Shown: positions 1 through 8,690 of the stretch, piece after piece
Numbering within the stretch: position 1 is the first letter of the stretch
Layout: the number at the start of each line of letters is the position of its first letter
Assembly: GCA_964489525.1 (NCBI GenBank)
Contig: CAZAYY010000008.1
Span: 98,425-162,424, forward strand
Length of the DNA stretch: 64,000 nt
Origin: CAZAYY01 sp964489525
GTDB taxonomy: Bacteria > Chloroflexota > Anaerolineae > Anaerolineales > JABWBV01
Reading direction: 5' to 3'
The notes under the pieces: model-generated
What the model was told of the DNA's origin: nothing
The model's input: the letters and a program-made list of their open reading frames with translations, nothing else
Database searches by the model: none
Program-made: the position numbers and the translations under genes

Positions 1-1528
1 TTGGGGTGCGCGTGGGTGTCAGGGTAACCTGGAAAAGGTAAATTTGAGGGATCCATCCAATTCTGCCCTCAGTATCTTCAACTTCAATCCAAACCAGGCC
101 TTCGAACACAACCGAGCCGTAGAGAACGGTGAGCGGCGCGCCGGGCTGCAGTGTGGCGATAATGGGCCCACCGGGCGATTGGCGCAGCCGCAGCCCAGGC
201 AGGGTGTAGCCGGTTGCGCGGGCCTGGGCGGGGGTTGGGGTGGCTGTGGGTGTGTTGGTGGGGGTTCGTGTGGGCGTGGGTGTGTGGGTTGGCAGCACCG
301 TGGGCGTGTTCGTTGGGGTCTGAGTGGGCGTGTGGGTTGGGGTCAGGCTTGGCCCTGGCGTAACGGTGGGTGTGTTGGTGGGGGTTTGCGTGGGGGTGGG
401 GGTAGAGGTGGCGGTTGGCGGAATGCGCGGGTCGAGCTGAACTACCAGAGTTTGGGTTAGAAGAATGGATATCTTTTTATCGGTGATGCCTAATTCGCGC
501 TGCAGCCTGTCGCCAACGTTATTTTGAAGCTGCTCACCATCCCGGTATAAAAGTTGGCGGGTGGTGCGAACCGTGAGCAGAATTTCCAGTTCTGCATCTT
601 TTTCATTCATTTGCCAGCTCACCATTTCGATGCGCGTATTCGCCTGGCCATTTTCAGCCAGGCGGCCTACTTCGGAATGCAAGATCGCATCAATTTTGGC
701 GTTTTGTTCTTCCTGGCTGCGGGTTGCTGTGGCTTCGCCCACGAAACGGGCGCTGAAAATCGTCAGGGGCACCAAAAGCACCAGCGTGAGAAACCCTGCA
801 AAGAGCAGGTTGCCCAGCGACCTGTTTCCGCTCGCGCTGCGGAACCGCGGCCGGAACCCCAACCCGGAAAAAACCAGGCTGGAGGCAAAGGCAATTGCAA
901 CGCCGTTGGTTAGAAAAAGCAGCAGTGCGCCTCCGGCAATATCCCACCGGCCTAAAGCCAGTCCGATACCAACCGTGCACAAGGGAGGCATCAGGGCGGT
1001 GGCAATGGCAACCCCTGGCAGCGCCGCTGAGATGTTCGGCATCGACAGGGCAAACGCTGCGGCGGTTCCTCCAGCCAGGGCCACAATCATATCAATTGGG
1101 CCGGGTTGGGCGCGTGAAATCACCTCGCCCGGAAGCAGGTCGGGCACAAGCACCACAAACGGCAGGTATTGGTTGGAATAGGCAATCAGAAAAGCCAGCA
1201 GCACAGCCAAACCCGCACCACGAACCAACGCGGCCACTGCGTTTCGCAGCATTTGTCTTTCCCCGGTAATGGACGATAGCCCAATCCCGATGATGGGCGA
1301 CATCAGCGGTGCCACCAGCATTGCCCCAATGATGACCGCCGCTGAATCTACCAACAACCCTTGTGTGGCAATCACAGAAGAAAGCAGAACGAGCAGGAAG
1401 AAATCGAACCCCGGGCGCGAGTTGTTTTGAAGCTGTAGGCTGACTTCTTCGCGGCGTTCTGCGCTGATTTTGGGCAGCAGATCTTGGATTTTTTTACGAA
1501 ACCGGAGAAACAAGTTGGTTGTGTTCAT
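1..1528 (-). CDS. DUF389 membrane protein with C-terminal SH3-like domain (3' end cut by window edge)
   Basis: The frame is open from an ATG at 1528 to the window edge, giving 509 visible residues without a stop. The N-terminal half is a polytopic membrane domain of the DUF389 (TIGR00341) type: after a short basic start come hydrophobic segments containing DSAAVIIGAMLVAPLMSPII and GVAIATALMPPLCTVGIGLA, both typical of the family. A soluble stretch follows, then a Thr/Pro-rich linker of TPT repeats (about residues 370-435), then a segment resembling a bacterial SH3 domain (RLRQSPGGPIIATL...WIEVEDTEGRIGWIP). The function of DUF389 proteins is not established. The linker and SH3-like module suggest an extracytoplasmic part that binds the cell envelope (inference). 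Only AGGA sits just before the ATG, and TACAAT lies about 10 bases upstream, so a very short or absent leader is possible. Confidence 0.85.
   Translation of the reverse strand, partial: MNTTNLFLRFRKKIQDLLPKISAERREEVSLQLQNNSRPGFDFFLLVLLSSVIATQGLLVDSAAVIIGAMLVAPLMSPIIGIGLSSITGERQMLRNAVAALVRGAGLAVLLAFLIAYSNQYLPFVVLVPDLLPGEVISRAQPGPIDMIVALAGGTAAAFALSMPNISAALPGVAIATALMPPLCTVGIGLALGRWDIAGGALLLFLTNGVAIAFASSLVFSGLGFRPRFRSASGNRSLGNLLFAGFLTLVLLVPLTIFSARFVGEATATRSQEEQNAKIDAILHSEVGRLAENGQANTRIEMVSWQMNEKDAELEILLTVRTTRQLLYRDGEQLQNNVGDRLQRELGITDKKISILLTQTLVVQLDPRIPPTATSTPTPTQTPTNTPTVTPGPSLTPTHTPTQTPTNTPTVLPTHTPTPTRTPTNTPTATPTPAQARATGYTLPGLRLRQSPGGPIIATLQPGAPLTVLYGSVVFEGLVWIEVEDTEGRIGWIPQIYLFQVTLTPTRTP
219..420. 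repeat. Low-complexity GT-rich tract encoding the TPT linker
   Basis: Imperfect repeats of GTGTTGGTGGGGGTT-like units (for example around 258-275 and 370-385) encode the Thr-Pro linker of the DUF389 protein on the minus strand. Similar tracts encode linkers in the lipoprotein genes near 10.3 kb, 30.5-31.1 kb and 36.0 kb. Confidence 0.6.
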
Positions 1529-1649
1529 AATCCTATTGTAGCAGTTACTCGAAAACTTATTGAAGAGATTCTACCGGAAAATCTTGTGACGCCTGGACTT
1601 TCACAGGAGTTTCTGACTTTAAGAAACTCCTGTGGTTGCCCCCTTTTTG

Positions 1650-1678
1650 TTGACGAAAAATCTATTTAGTGCTAGTCT
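1650..1678 (+). promoter_or_regulatory. Candidate promoter of the diguanylate cyclase gene
   Basis: TTGACG at 1650-1655 and TAGTCT at 1673-1678 are separated by 17 bases. The -35 is good and the -10 is weak. It lies about 95 bases before the chosen ATG. Confidence 0.35.
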
Positions 1679-1771
1679 TGAGTATACACTTTGCATAACT
1701 GCTTACCCCTCCTCTGGGGGCTGCTGTTGCAGTTTTGCCATTCGAGCGTGTTTTTTAACCAATTGTTGATT

Positions 1772-3448
1772 ATGGGCAATTTAGGCCAGCTTACCACCGC
1801 GCTGCTGCGCATGCAGTCTAACGAAGCCAGTTTGGAAGATTTGCGACTCCTGACCGAGTTTATCCAGCAGTCGGGCCAGGCGTTGAAGGATGAGAAACTG
1901 TCTCTGTCGCAGCAGCGCTGGTCGCGCAAGATGTTTGCACTGCTCGAGGGGGTTGCCAAAATTTCTGAACCCCTTGAGGTTGCAACAATTTTGGGTCAAA
2001 CTGCCCATCATTTTCTGAGCTTGTTTGAGTGCAGCGCGGTTTTGATATCGTTATCCAATCCAACCAGCGGCCTGTTTGAGTATGGAACCTGGTTGGATTC
2101 GGAGCGCAGTTCTGTTCCGGCCTTTGCCCAACATCCAGACGCACTGCTTGCTACTTTTGGGCAGCTTATCCAACCCCGGCAGGTTTTATTAAGTAAACCC
2201 GGGCTGTCCCCCGCAGAAGAAGAATACCTGGTGCGGGTAGGGTATGGTGGTTTGCTGATGGTTCCGCTGTTGGTTTCCCAAAATCAGCCTGTGGGGATGG
2301 TTCAATTGTTTGTCCGAGCCGTAGATTCTCCCTTCATCCAGGAAGAAATTGCCATCGGCCAAATGCTGGCCAGGCATGCCGCCATTGCCATTCAACATGC
2401 CCGGTTATACGAGTCTTTCCGGCACCGGGCGGAAATGTTGGAAGTGGTGCGCGAAGCCAGCCTGAAAGTAACTGCAAGTTTGCAGCTTTTAGAAGTGTTA
2501 GACGAAATTCTCAAAGGCGTCTTTAAAGCCCTGCCCGGCATTCAAGATGCCCATGTTTTCTTGTACCAGAACCAGGTGCTTTCCTTTGGGGCAGCCCTGT
2601 GGGCCAGTGGTGAAAAAAAACGGGCCTGGTCAGAACCCCGCCAAAACGGATTGACGTATACGGTTGCCCGCACCGGTAAAATGATCATTGTTGACGATTA
2701 TGCTACCCATCCCTTATTCCAAAATGTACATGCCAACTGGTCAGGGTCCATCGTCAGCCTGCCGCTCCTGGTAGGACAGCGGGTGGTGGGTGTGATGAAT
2801 GTTGCTCACGGCGAACGATACGCATTTAAAGATACCGACCTGGTGGTCTTAAACCTGTTGGCCGACCAGGCTGCCATAGCCATCATCAACGCCCGGCTTC
2901 ATGAAATGATTGTTCAGCAAGCCCGCACCGATGCGCTAACCGGGCTGCACAACCGGCGGGCTTTCGATGAGAAAATTGAAGAAGAAATTCGGCGCACCAA
3001 CCGCTACGGGCACCCTTTCTCTTTAATTATGCTTGACATCAACAAGCTAAAAGTTGTAAACGACCAGTATGGTCACCTGGCAGGAGACACACTCCTGGTC
3101 AAAGTTGCCCGCCGCCTTGGTGACCAGCTGCGCAACACAGATTTTTTGTGCCGGTATGGCGGGGATGAGTTTGCCATTGTTCTGCCAGAAACCAGCCACG
3201 CTGAAGCTTTAGAGATTTCCTGGCGCCTTGCCAGGGAAAACCATGCCTTGCCGTATCAAATTCGAGAAAACCTGGTGTTCCAATCCAGTTTTTCGCTGGG
3301 CGTTTCAACTTACCCCGAACATGGCCAAACTCCCGAAGGCTTTATTGAATTGGCAGACGCAGCCCTGTACGCAGCCAAAAACATGCCTTCGGGGTCTGGG
3401 GTTTGTTCTGCCAACACCCTGCCAGAAACCCCCAAAATCACCCGGTGA
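1772..3448 (+). CDS. GAF-GAF-GGDEF diguanylate cyclase
   Basis: This cytoplasmic protein is predicted to make cyclic di-GMP from two GTP. A coiled N-terminal stretch (about 1-50) is followed by two GAF sensor domains (about 60-210 and 225-375) and a GGDEF domain (about 385-550). The catalytic signature RYGGDEFAIV is intact at about residue 463, and ARTDALTGLHNRRAFDE marks the start of the domain. RNTD lies five residues before GGDEF, matching an RxxD inhibitory I-site, so product inhibition is likely. No membrane segment is visible. I chose the ATG at 1772; the frame also opens from a TTG at 1691, but neither has a clear ribosome-binding site. The stop is 17 bases from the stop of the convergent enoyl-CoA hydratase gene. 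The GAF ligands cannot be read from sequence. Confidence 0.9.
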   Translation: MGNLGQLTTALLRMQSNEASLEDLRLLTEFIQQSGQALKDEKLSLSQQRWSRKMFALLEGVAKISEPLEVATILGQTAHHFLSLFECSAVLISLSNPTSGLFEYGTWLDSERSSVPAFAQHPDALLATFGQLIQPRQVLLSKPGLSPAEEEYLVRVGYGGLLMVPLLVSQNQPVGMVQLFVRAVDSPFIQEEIAIGQMLARHAAIAIQHARLYESFRHRAEMLEVVREASLKVTASLQLLEVLDEILKGVFKALPGIQDAHVFLYQNQVLSFGAALWASGEKKRAWSEPRQNGLTYTVARTGKMIIVDDYATHPLFQNVHANWSGSIVSLPLLVGQRVVGVMNVAHGERYAFKDTDLVVLNLLADQAAIAIINARLHEMIVQQARTDALTGLHNRRAFDEKIEEEIRRTNRYGHPFSLIMLDINKLKVVNDQYGHLAGDTLLVKVARRLGDQLRNTDFLCRYGGDEFAIVLPETSHAEALEISWRLARENHALPYQIRENLVFQSSFSLGVSTYPEHGQTPEGFIELADAALYAAKNMPSGSGVCSANTLPETPKITR

Positions 3449-3465
3449 GTTTCGCCAGGGTTTGC

Positions 3466-4242
3466 CTATCTGCCCTGCCAGTTTGCCTTGCGTTTTTCAG
3501 CGAAAGCCCGCATGCCTTCTTTTTGATCCTCAGAAGCGAATAAATAGTAAAACGCACGGCGTTCTTCGCGCAGCCCATCGGACAGAAAAGATTCGAAGGC
3601 GTGGTTAACGGCTTCTTTGCCCAACTGCAGTGCCAGGGGGGCGCGTTCTGCAATTTCAGCGGCCAGCTGCAGGGCTTCGTCCAGGTAGCGCTCCACAGGA
3701 ACGACCCGGTTAATCAACCCAAAACGCTGGGCTTCTTCAGCCGTCAGGGTCCGGTTATTAAGCACCATTTCCATGGTGAGCGCCTTCCCAACGGCACGCG
3801 CCAATCTTTGAGTGCCCCCAGCGCCTGGAATCACCCCAAGATTGATTTCAGGCTGCCCAAAGCGAGCGCTCTCTGAGGCAACAATCATATCGCACGACAT
3901 GGCCAGTTCGTTTCCGCCCCCCAGGCACCATCCCGAAACTGCTGCAATCACTGGCTTTTTGATGTGCGTAATCCGGTCGAATGGGGCAATATGATCGCGC
4001 TGCAAAATGCTCACGGCGCTTTCTTCTGCCATTTCTTTGATATCGGCTCCGGCAGCAAAAGCCCGTTCATCCCCGGTAATGACCATTGCGCCAATCTCCG
4101 GGCTGCGGTCCAGGGTTTCCAGTGCGGCCATTAATTCATGAATCAGCTGGTTATTAAGGGCATTCAGCGCTTTTGGGCGGTTGATGCGCACCAGGCCGAC
4201 CCGGCCGCGTAGTTCTATCAGAATGAATTGCAACTCGCTCAT
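3466..4242 (-). CDS. Enoyl-CoA hydratase/isomerase family protein
   Basis: A 258-residue crotonase-fold protein, the usual length for enoyl-CoA hydratase, which adds water to trans-2-enoyl-CoA in beta-oxidation. The oxyanion-hole segment AAGADIKEMA and both catalytic glutamates are present: one in GGGNELAMSCD and one in FGQPEINLGVIPGAGGTQ. This pattern favours a true hydratase over a catalytically distinct crotonase relative. The ATG at 4242 follows AAAAGGAGCCAGATC, an excellent ribosome-binding site, so upstream in-frame codons are unlikely to be used. It stands alone, divergent from the sigma-factor gene. A thiolase gene near 24.3 kb could act in the same pathway but is not linked. Confidence 0.92.
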   Translation of the reverse strand: MSELQFILIELRGRVGLVRINRPKALNALNNQLIHELMAALETLDRSPEIGAMVITGDERAFAAGADIKEMAEESAVSILQRDHIAPFDRITHIKKPVIAAVSGWCLGGGNELAMSCDMIVASESARFGQPEINLGVIPGAGGTQRLARAVGKALTMEMVLNNRTLTAEEAQRFGLINRVVPVERYLDEALQLAAEIAERAPLALQLGKEAVNHAFESFLSDGLREERRAFYYLFASEDQKEGMRAFAEKRKANWQGR

Positions 4243-4490
4243 GATCTGGCTCCTTTTAAGACTTGCAAGGTTTTCTCGGTTATCTCGTAACTGCACCCCT
4301 CTGCCCCCGTCCTAAAAGCCTGGGGTGGGGGGAGTGGGGCTGCTGCGTTTTCTATTCAAAATTATACTCCGCCAGGAAACCGGGCATCATTTTGGTGACT
4401 TTTCCTTTTGGATCTCCCTGTCCCAAGTGGTGGGCTGGCGGCAGGGTTCGTGAAAGACACGGATAAGAGTCCCAGGTTTACCCGACCATT
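4243..4490. other. Divergent intergenic region with a palindrome-family fragment
   Basis: No gene is seen. GTAACTGCACCCC begins at 4287, and a GC-rich stretch with the core AAAGCCTGGGG follows near 4313-4330. Both resemble the repeat copies at 19013-19094 and 38454-38486. A minus-strand TATAAT (plus coordinates 4361-4366) could serve the enoyl-CoA hydratase gene, although its -35 is poor. Confidence 0.45.
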
Positions 4491-4529
4491 TGTACACTCT
4501 TTGTACAAAAATTAGATTAATGTTATATA
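4490..4529 (+). promoter_or_regulatory. Upstream sigma-gene promoter overlapped by a TTGTACA palindrome
   Basis: TTGTAC at 4501-4506 and TATATA at 4524-4529 are 17 bases apart. TTGTACA occurs at 4490-4496 and again at 4501-4507. The second copy lies in the perfect palindrome TTTGTACAAA (4500-4509), which covers the -35 and could be an operator. Confidence 0.45.
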
Positions 4530-4547
4530 AGGTTTGTCTATTTACCA

Positions 4548-4575
4548 TTGACCAAACCCAATTAATATATATAAT
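4548..4575 (+). promoter_or_regulatory. Main promoter of the sigma-factor gene
   Basis: TTGACC at 4548-4553 and a perfect TATAAT at 4570-4575 are separated by 16 bases in a strongly AT-rich patch. Transcription would start near 4582, leaving a leader of about 100 bases. Confidence 0.65.
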
Positions 4576-4685
4576 TTTTATTATAAAAATCAAATTCATT
4601 GAAAACCAGAACAGGCAATCGCCTGCCTCTGAGGTAAGAAAAAAACAGGCTAGTCAATCTAATACCTGGAGAAAGTGAGGATTTT

Positions 4686-5834
4686 ATGACGGACACGATC
4701 ATTTATAAAGAGAGTTTGGCTTCCGAGTTATTTTACGATACTGAACGCAAGGGCTATAAGGGCTTCGATGAGTTCGAAGAATATCCTGAAGAGCTAGGCA
4801 TGACTGCTGAAGCCGAAGAGACCGATTTCATTCCTCTGATGGAAGAGGATGAGGACGAAGATAACGGCCCGCTGCAAACCCGCGAAGAGATTGACGAAGC
4901 CGAAATGGGCGACCCGCTGGCCGGCATCAGCGTAGATAACCTGACCCGCCTGTATTTCAAACAGGTTGCCAGCGAACCCCTGCTTACCCGCGAAGATGAA
5001 GTTTTCCTTGCCAAGCAAATTGAGCGCGGCCAGCATGCCCGTATCGCCCTGGTGAAAAACACCTACCGCCCGGAAGACCTGCCCAAGCTTCGCCAGTATA
5101 TCAACCAGGAAGGCGAGGCCCGCGAACGCTTACTCAAAGCCAATTCCCGCCTGGTGATCAGCGTTGCCAAAAAGTACATGGGCCGCGGCATCCCTTTTAT
5201 TGACCTGATTCAAGAAGGCAATATTGGCCTGATGCGTGCCGCCAAGAAGTTCGACTACACCCTCGGCCTTAAATTCAGCACCTATGCCACCTGGTGGATT
5301 CGCCAGGCCATTACCCGGGCAATTTCCAACAACAGCCGCACCATCCGCATTCCTGTTCAGATGGGCGAACAAATCAACAAACTGCGCCAGATGGAAATGC
5401 GCCTCACCCAGGACCTTTCCCGCAGCCCTTCGGATTACGAGCTTTCCCAGGCTCTGGACATGCCCCCTTCCAAAATTCGCGACCTGCGCCGCATCTCCAA
5501 AGAACCGGTTTCCATTGATGCTCCCCTGTATGATGATGACGATGGCACATATGGGGATATAATATCGGATATTGATGCTCCTGCGCCTGACGAAACTGCT
5601 TTTTCGAACCTGGCCAACGAGCACCTGTACCAGGCCCTTACTGCCCTGCCGCCGAAAGAGGCGCAGGTCTTGAGCATGCGCTATGGCCTGGATGGAGGCC
5701 GTGTCTACACCCTGGCAGAAATTGGCCGAGAACTGGGTGTTACCCGCGAACGAGTTCGCCAAATTGAAAACCGGGCGCTCAAGCGGCTGCGTTCTCCGAA
5801 AATGAAATTTATCTTGCAAAAATACACCGAGTAA
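4686..5834 (+). CDS. rpoD: RNA polymerase primary-type sigma factor (RpoD/SigA family)
   Basis: A 382-residue sigma-70 family protein. It opens with a long acidic stretch (EEDEDEDNGP) instead of a recognisable region 1.1, then region 1.2 (DNLTRLYFKQVASEPLLTRE). Region 2 (about 150-220) carries GRGIPFIDLIQEGNIGLMRA and KFSTYATWWIRQAITRA for -10 recognition and melting. Region 4 (about 310-375) ends with YTLAEIGRELGVTRERVRQI, the -35-binding helix-turn-helix. The region 2 and 4 motifs match group 1 factors. Without region 1.1 a group 2 paralogue cannot be excluded, since other sigma genes lie outside the window. AGTGAGGA stands four bases before the ATG. Two promoters and a possible operator precede it, so its expression is probably regulated. 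Confidence 0.93.
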   Translation: MTDTIIYKESLASELFYDTERKGYKGFDEFEEYPEELGMTAEAEETDFIPLMEEDEDEDNGPLQTREEIDEAEMGDPLAGISVDNLTRLYFKQVASEPLLTREDEVFLAKQIERGQHARIALVKNTYRPEDLPKLRQYINQEGEARERLLKANSRLVISVAKKYMGRGIPFIDLIQEGNIGLMRAAKKFDYTLGLKFSTYATWWIRQAITRAISNNSRTIRIPVQMGEQINKLRQMEMRLTQDLSRSPSDYELSQALDMPPSKIRDLRRISKEPVSIDAPLYDDDDGTYGDIISDIDAPAPDETAFSNLANEHLYQALTALPPKEAQVLSMRYGLDGGRVYTLAEIGRELGVTRERVRQIENRALKRLRSPKMKFILQKYTE

Positions 5835-5904
5835 GCTGTTTGTGGGTTCCACGCCCTGGCGCAGCCGAAAAGGTATGGCTGCACCAGACACATAGGAGCC
5901 CTGT

Positions 5905-8679
5905 ATGAAAACTGACACCCCTAAGCCCAACCCTGCATCCACCCCCTGGTATTCCCTGGTGGTGGATGCAGTTTTTTCGCGCCTGAATACCACTGACCAG
6001 GGTCTTTCTGTTGAAGAAATCACTGCCCGCCAGGCCCAGTATGGCCCCAATGAACTGGTTGAGCGCAGCGTCAAAAAGCCGCTGGACATGCTCATCGACC
6101 AATTTAAAGAAACCATGGTGATTGTCCTGATCATTGCTGCGGTGGTTTCGGGGCTGCTGAGCGATTGGAAAGATGCCATTGTCATTTTTATCATCGTTCT
6201 CATGAACGCCGTCCTGGGTTTTGTCCAGGAATACCGGGCCGAACAGGCCATGGCAGCGCTCAAACGGATGTCAGCCCCTGTGGTTAAGGTGCGCCGCGCG
6301 GGCCACCTGGATAAAATCCCCTCCCGCGAGCTGGTTCCAGGGGATATCGTTTTACTTGAAGCCGGCGATTCCATTCCCGCCGACTGCCGCCTGGTAGAAT
6401 CATTCAACTTGCGCGTCCAGGAGGCTTCGCTGACAGGCGAATCGGTGCCGGTTGAAAAACACACCCCTGTCATTGCCAGGGCTGGGGTTCCCCTGGCGGA
6501 TCGCGACAATATGGTTTTCATGGGAACCGTGGCTACTTATGGACGGGGTGCTGCCGTAGTCTGTGAAACAGGTATGCAGACCGAGCTCGGCCGGATTGCC
6601 GATTTGCTGCAAGCCGTTACCAGCGACCAGACCCCCTTGCAAAAGCGCATGGCCCAGTTGGGCAAATCGCTGGCCTGGCTGGCCCTGGCCATTGTGGCAG
6701 TCGTGTTTTTGCTGGGCCTGCTTCGGGGCGAAGAAGTGGTCACATTGTTCTTAACGGCGGTTGCCATGGCGGTTGCGGCAGTTCCTGAGGGCCTGCCTGC
6801 TGTAGTGACCATTTCTTTGGCCTTAGGTGCGCAGCGCATGCTTAAACGCCGGGCGCTGATTCGCAAGCTGCCCGCTGTAGAAGCCCTGGGTTCGGTGACC
6901 ACCATTTGTTCGGATAAAACCGGAACCCTCACTGAAAACCGCATGACGGTGACTATATTAGACGTGATGGGCGAATCACAAACCCTCGACACCATGCTGG
7001 AGAAAGGCATTCCCATCACCGACCCGGAACCCGACCAGGCCCTCACCCGTCCGGAACGCACCCTGGCCCTGCTGGTTAAGGCATCCACCCTGTGCAACGA
7101 TGCCATCCTTGAACTGAATGAAAGCACCCCCAGGCAGCCCGGGCTGCCCAAATATCGCCTGATTGGTGACCCCACTGAAGGCGCGCTGGTCGCTGCGGCT
7201 GCAAACCTGGGTTTGTGGAAGCCAGACTTGGACCAGCGCTGGCCTCGGGTTGCTGAAGCGCCTTTTAGCTCCGAGCGTAAACGCATGACCACAGTCCACC
7301 AGGTCAATGCGCTTTCTGGCGAGCCAGCTTACACCAACTGGTATACCACCCCATACATCGCCTTTTGCAAGGGGGCTGTAGATGGCATGCTGGATATTTG
7401 CAGCCAGGTCTGGTCTGGCGACCACGCCATTCCCCTGACGCCAGAACTGAGTGCTCGCATCCAAGAGGCCAATAACGACCTGGCCAAAGACGGCCAACGC
7501 GTGTTGGGTGTGGCGTTTCGCAATTTGGCTGAACTGCCAGACCCGGTGAATGAAGAGACACTCGAACAAGACATGACCTTTATTGGCCTGGTGGCCATGA
7601 TGGATCCACCCCGTCCGGAAGTGAAGGAAGCCGTGGCGCTTTGCCAGACGGCGGGAATTCGCCCCGTGATGATTACCGGAGACCATCCCCTTACCGCCCA
7701 ACGCATTGCCTACGACCTGGGCATAACCACCAACGATAAAGTGCTCACAGGCGTAGAACTGGCCACAATGAGCCAGGAAGAATTAGAAAAAGTGGTGGAA
7801 GAAGTCTCCGTCTATGCACGGGTTGCCCCGGAACACAAGCTGAACATCGTCCAGGCCTTACAAACCCGCGGCCATGTGGTTGCCATGACCGGGGATGGCG
7901 TCAACGATGCCCCGGCTTTGCGCCGCTCGGATATTGGTGTGGCCATGGGGATCACCGGAACCGACGTTTCTAAAGAGGCGTCGGATATGGTGATCCTGGA
8001 CGACAATTTTGCCACCATTGTCAGTGCGGTCTCCGAAGGCCGGACCATTTACGAAAATGTGCGCAAGTTCATTCGCTACACCATGACCAGCAACGCCGGC
8101 GAAATCTATGTCATGCTTCTCGCCCCATTTTTGGGCATGCCGCTGCCGCTGACCGCCATTCAAATTTTGTGGGTTAACCTGGTGACCGATGGTTTGCCCG
8201 GGTTGGCCCTGGCGGTGGAACCTTCCGAACCCAACACCATGCGGCGCCCACCCGTTTCCATGAACGAGGGCATTTTCGCCCGCGGGATGGGTGCATACAT
8301 TTTCTGGATTGGGCTGCTTATGGGTTTGGTTTCCCTCTTCAGTGGCTATTTTGGCTGGCTTGAAGAATCAGCAACCTGGACCACCATGGTATTCACCACC
8401 CTGACCCTGGTGCAGATGGCCAATGCTTTAGCGGTTCGCTCGGATCAAGAATCAATCTTGACCCTGGGGCTGTTCACCAACAAACCCCTCCTGGGCGCAA
8501 TCCTCCTCACCTTTGTGCTGCAAATGCTCGTCACCTATTGGCCCCCGCTGCAATCCGTTTTCGGAACCCAGGCCCTGAGTGCGCTCGAATTGGCTGCGTC
8601 GGTTGGCTTGAGTGCTTTTGTGTTCGTTCTGATCGAGATCTACAAAGCCTTTTTGCGCCGCCAGAACCCAGACCGCTAA
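5905..8679 (+). CDS. Calcium-translocating P-type (P2A) ATPase
   Basis: A 924-residue cation pump of the SERCA/PMR1 type that uses ATP to move Ca2+ (possibly Mn2+) across the membrane. The order is standard: N-terminal cation ATPase domain, TM1-2 (about 65-105), actuator domain with the TGES loop (EASLTGESVPVEKH), TM3-4 with the ion-site motif VPEGLP, phosphorylation motif CSDKTGTLTEN (Asp337), nucleotide-binding domain, and the hinge MTGDGVNDAPAL. The C-terminal membrane domain includes WVNLVTDGLPGLALAVEP, which holds the TM6 Asn/Asp ion ligands. The VPEGLP and NLVTDGLP motifs favour calcium over sodium, potassium or proton pumps. AGGAG lies seven bases before the ATG. It follows the sigma gene by 70 bases and could be co-transcribed with it. 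Confidence 0.94.
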   Translation: MKTDTPKPNPASTPWYSLVVDAVFSRLNTTDQGLSVEEITARQAQYGPNELVERSVKKPLDMLIDQFKETMVIVLIIAAVVSGLLSDWKDAIVIFIIVLMNAVLGFVQEYRAEQAMAALKRMSAPVVKVRRAGHLDKIPSRELVPGDIVLLEAGDSIPADCRLVESFNLRVQEASLTGESVPVEKHTPVIARAGVPLADRDNMVFMGTVATYGRGAAVVCETGMQTELGRIADLLQAVTSDQTPLQKRMAQLGKSLAWLALAIVAVVFLLGLLRGEEVVTLFLTAVAMAVAAVPEGLPAVVTISLALGAQRMLKRRALIRKLPAVEALGSVTTICSDKTGTLTENRMTVTILDVMGESQTLDTMLEKGIPITDPEPDQALTRPERTLALLVKASTLCNDAILELNESTPRQPGLPKYRLIGDPTEGALVAAAANLGLWKPDLDQRWPRVAEAPFSSERKRMTTVHQVNALSGEPAYTNWYTTPYIAFCKGAVDGMLDICSQVWSGDHAIPLTPELSARIQEANNDLAKDGQRVLGVAFRNLAELPDPVNEETLEQDMTFIGLVAMMDPPRPEVKEAVALCQTAGIRPVMITGDHPLTAQRIAYDLGITTNDKVLTGVELATMSQEELEKVVEEVSVYARVAPEHKLNIVQALQTRGHVVAMTGDGVNDAPALRRSDIGVAMGITGTDVSKEASDMVILDDNFATIVSAVSEGRTIYENVRKFIRYTMTSNAGEIYVMLLAPFLGMPLPLTAIQILWVNLVTDGLPGLALAVEPSEPNTMRRPPVSMNEGIFARGMGAYIFWIGLLMGLVSLFSGYFGWLEESATWTTMVFTTLTLVQMANALAVRSDQESILTLGLFTNKPLLGAILLTFVLQMLVTYWPPLQSVFGTQALSALELAASVGLSAFVFVLIEIYKAFLRRQNPDR

Positions 8680-8690
8680 CTGCAGCGTTT

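Noticed and set aside
219..420. CRISPR or minisatellite array near the left edge
   Set aside because: The repeats are short, imperfect, without spacers, and are explained by coding for a Thr/Pro linker.
561..1181. 206-residue plus-strand frame inside the DUF389 gene
   Set aside because: It is opposite a conserved membrane domain and has no features of its own.
5130..6521. Long minus-strand open frame opposite the sigma factor and Ca-ATPase genes
   Set aside because: It overlaps two clear genes, has no recognisable motif and a composition typical of antisense frames in GC-rich DNA.
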